Positions 7,916-8,837 of a stretch of DNA of 8,837 nt are shown here, piece by piece (positions within the stretch are counted from its first letter, which is position 1; every line of letters begins with the position of its first letter). Under the pieces are notes generated by a model. That model saw nothing but the letters and a program-made list of their open reading frames with translations. It did no database searches and was not told where the DNA came from. This DNA comes from an uncultured Clostridia bacterium (lineage in GTDB: Bacteria > Bacillota > Clostridia > Christensenellales > UBA3700): positions 1 through 8,837 of the forward strand of contig CAMWPK010000052.1 of the NCBI GenBank assembly GCA_947176115.1, given 5' to 3'. The translations under genes were made by a program, and so were the position numbers.

Positions 7916-8686
7916 ATGAATGAAATTTTGACGATTACGAATTTGAGTAAAAAGTACAAAGGCAACGACAAGTATTCAGTCAAAGATTTGAGTTTTGAAG
8001 TAAAAGAGGGAGAGTTGTTTGCATTTTTGGGACCCAACGGAGCGGGTAAGAGTACTACAATTAAATGTATTACGGGCGCTTTGCCTTATAGCGAGGGTAA
8101 TATCAAGATTTGCGGACACGACTTGCATGAAAATCCCATCGAAGCAAAGAAGGATTTAGGATACGTGCCTGACAATCACTTTACTTATGATACAATGACA
8201 GGCGGAGAATACGTCAATTTTATGGCGGACATATACGGAGTTGGCGTCAATGACAGAAAGACGAGGGCAGATAAGTACTTCCAACTTTTTGGTTTGACTG
8301 ACGTTATAGGTAGACCTATCGGCGGTTATTCTCACGGTATGAAACAAAAAATTTGTGTAATAGGCGCGTTGATACACAATCCAAAGCTATGGATTCTTGA
8401 CGAACCGCTTACGGGTCTTGACCCTCAAAGCGCATATAATCTTAAAGAGTTGATGAAAGAACATTGTAAAGATGGCAATAGCGTTTTGTTTTCCTCACAC
8501 ATAATAGAGGTAGTGGAAAAACTTTGCGACAGGCTTGCGATTATTGACAAAGGAAGTTTGATTATCAGCGGTTCTATGGAAGAGATTAGGGCAAAGAACG
8601 CCGACAATTCTCTTGAAGAGTTCTTCCTTTCGGTTACGCAAGGCGATACGCTTGTCAGCGACGAGCAAGAAGAATTTAAGTTTTAG
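7916..8686 (+). CDS. ABC transporter ATP-binding protein (ABC-2 exporter type)
   Basis: This 256-residue cytosolic nucleotide-binding subunit would power a membrane permease, most likely the one beginning at 8696. Visible motifs in order: aromatic A-loop Y14, Walker A GPNGAGKST (39-47), Q-loop region GYVPDN (82-87), signature YSHGM (138-142), Walker B WILDE (159-163) with catalytic E163, D-loop GLDP from 167, and H-loop H195 in SSH. The order, length and spacing are those of the large family that pairs with ABC-2 permeases. Two positions depart from the textbook sequence: the Q-loop Gln is Asp (D86), and the signature is YSHGM rather than LSGGQ. Related Bacillota exporters often show both, so I do not read them as inactivation. 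The substrate cannot be told from the sequence; drug, peptide or lipid-type export are all possible. The start is set by the GAGAGG site 5 bases upstream. Confidence 0.94.
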   Translation: MNEILTITNLSKKYKGNDKYSVKDLSFEVKEGELFAFLGPNGAGKSTTIKCITGALPYSEGNIKICGHDLHENPIEAKKDLGYVPDNHFTYDTMTGGEYVNFMADIYGVGVNDRKTRADKYFQLFGLTDVIGRPIGGYSHGMKQKICVIGALIHNPKLWILDEPLTGLDPQSAYNLKELMKEHCKDGNSVLFSSHIIEVVEKLCDRLAIIDKGSLIISGSMEEIRAKNADNSLEEFFLSVTQGDTLVSDEQEEFKF

Positions 8687-8692
8687 AGGTGG
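8685..8692 (+). promoter_or_regulatory. Ribosome binding site of the permease gene, overlapping the ABC ATPase stop
   Basis: AGAGGTGG (8685-8692) overlaps the end of the TAG stop at 8684-8686 and lies 3 bases before the ATG at 8696. This arrangement indicates translational coupling of the two ABC genes. Confidence 0.75.
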
Positions 8693-8695
8693 AGT

Positions 8696-8837
8696 ATGAC
8701 GGCGTTTTTTGCTTTGACGAAGCAGTTGATAAAGAATACTATTAAACCGCATTTCAAAGACGCAAAAGAGAAGAAGAGATACGTAAGCCAGCTTGTCGCA
8801 TTGTCACTATGTCTGGGTATACCGTATATATTTACAC
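8696..8837 (+). CDS. Probable ABC-2 type permease subunit, 3' end cut by the window edge
   Basis: Only the first 47 codons are present, and the frame is still open at the window end. The ATG lies 9 bases after the ATPase stop and has a strong ribosome binding site. The protein begins MTAFFALTKQ, continues with a basic stretch (KDAKEKKR, about residues 22-29), then enters a hydrophobic segment from about residue 33 (LVALSLCLGIPYIF) that looks like a first membrane helix. A short cytoplasmic N-terminus with a basic patch before the first helix is common in ABC-2 permeases. The assignment rests mainly on position behind the ATPase, since too little sequence is visible for family motifs. It should be membrane-embedded and form the transport path. 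Confidence 0.72.
   Translation, partial: MTAFFALTKQLIKNTIKPHFKDAKEKKRYVSQLVALSLCLGIPYIFT

Noticed and set aside
7714..8037. 107-codon open frame on the - strand crossing the rarA/ABC intergenic region
   Set aside because: It would run through the rarA terminator, the ABC promoter and the Walker A region of the ATPase. It is rich in Leu and Ser with no recognisable domain, so it is most likely chance.
1..8837. Defence island, mobile element, tRNA, rRNA or CRISPR content
   Set aside because: No transposase, integrase, repeat array, tRNA-like fold or rRNA-like conserved sequence was seen; all coding space is taken by four colinear genes.

Overview
The window carries four genes, all on the + strand and tightly packed. 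Base composition is AT-rich (roughly 40% GC by eye) with strong AGGAGG-type ribosome binding sites at two starts. The RarA and ABC proteins look like those of Bacillota (Clostridia-like). I infer an uncultured, gut- or anaerobe-type clostridial lineage; the exact taxon cannot be read from the sequence.

Positions 1-6411 hold the 3' part of a giant multidomain membrane enzyme of the cyclic beta-1,2-glucan synthase family (NdvB/ChvB type). The 5' end lies outside the window. The visible part has a membrane-bound GT84 glycosyltransferase domain, a middle glycoamylase-like cyclisation domain (GH189/GH144-like), two GH94-type beta-sandwich segments and a C-terminal GH94 phosphorylase-like barrel. 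All main motifs are intact apart from one degenerate segment between the two sandwiches.

Positions 6412-6452 are a 41-base gap holding a near-consensus sigma-70/sigma-A promoter. Its predicted start point falls exactly on the A of the rarA ATG, and there is no Shine-Dalgarno sequence, so rarA looks leaderless. Positions 6453-7754 encode RarA (MgsA), a AAA+ ATPase acting at stalled replication forks. An intrinsic terminator begins one base after its stop codon.

Positions 7786-7915 are a control region: a 16-bp dyad, a second near-consensus promoter, a 12-bp dyad just after the predicted start point, and a strong ribosome binding site. They precede an ABC transporter operon: an ATP-binding subunit (7916-8686), then the start of a probable ABC-2 type permease (8696 to the window end).

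The three units do not form an obvious pathway together. The glucan synthase is the most specialised content. The least expected sequence-level signals are the leaderless rarA promoter, the paired dyads around the ABC promoter, and a very strong shortage of GATC across the window. I saw no RNA genes, mobile elements, CRISPR arrays or frameshifts, and no gene-free stretch longer than 161 bases.
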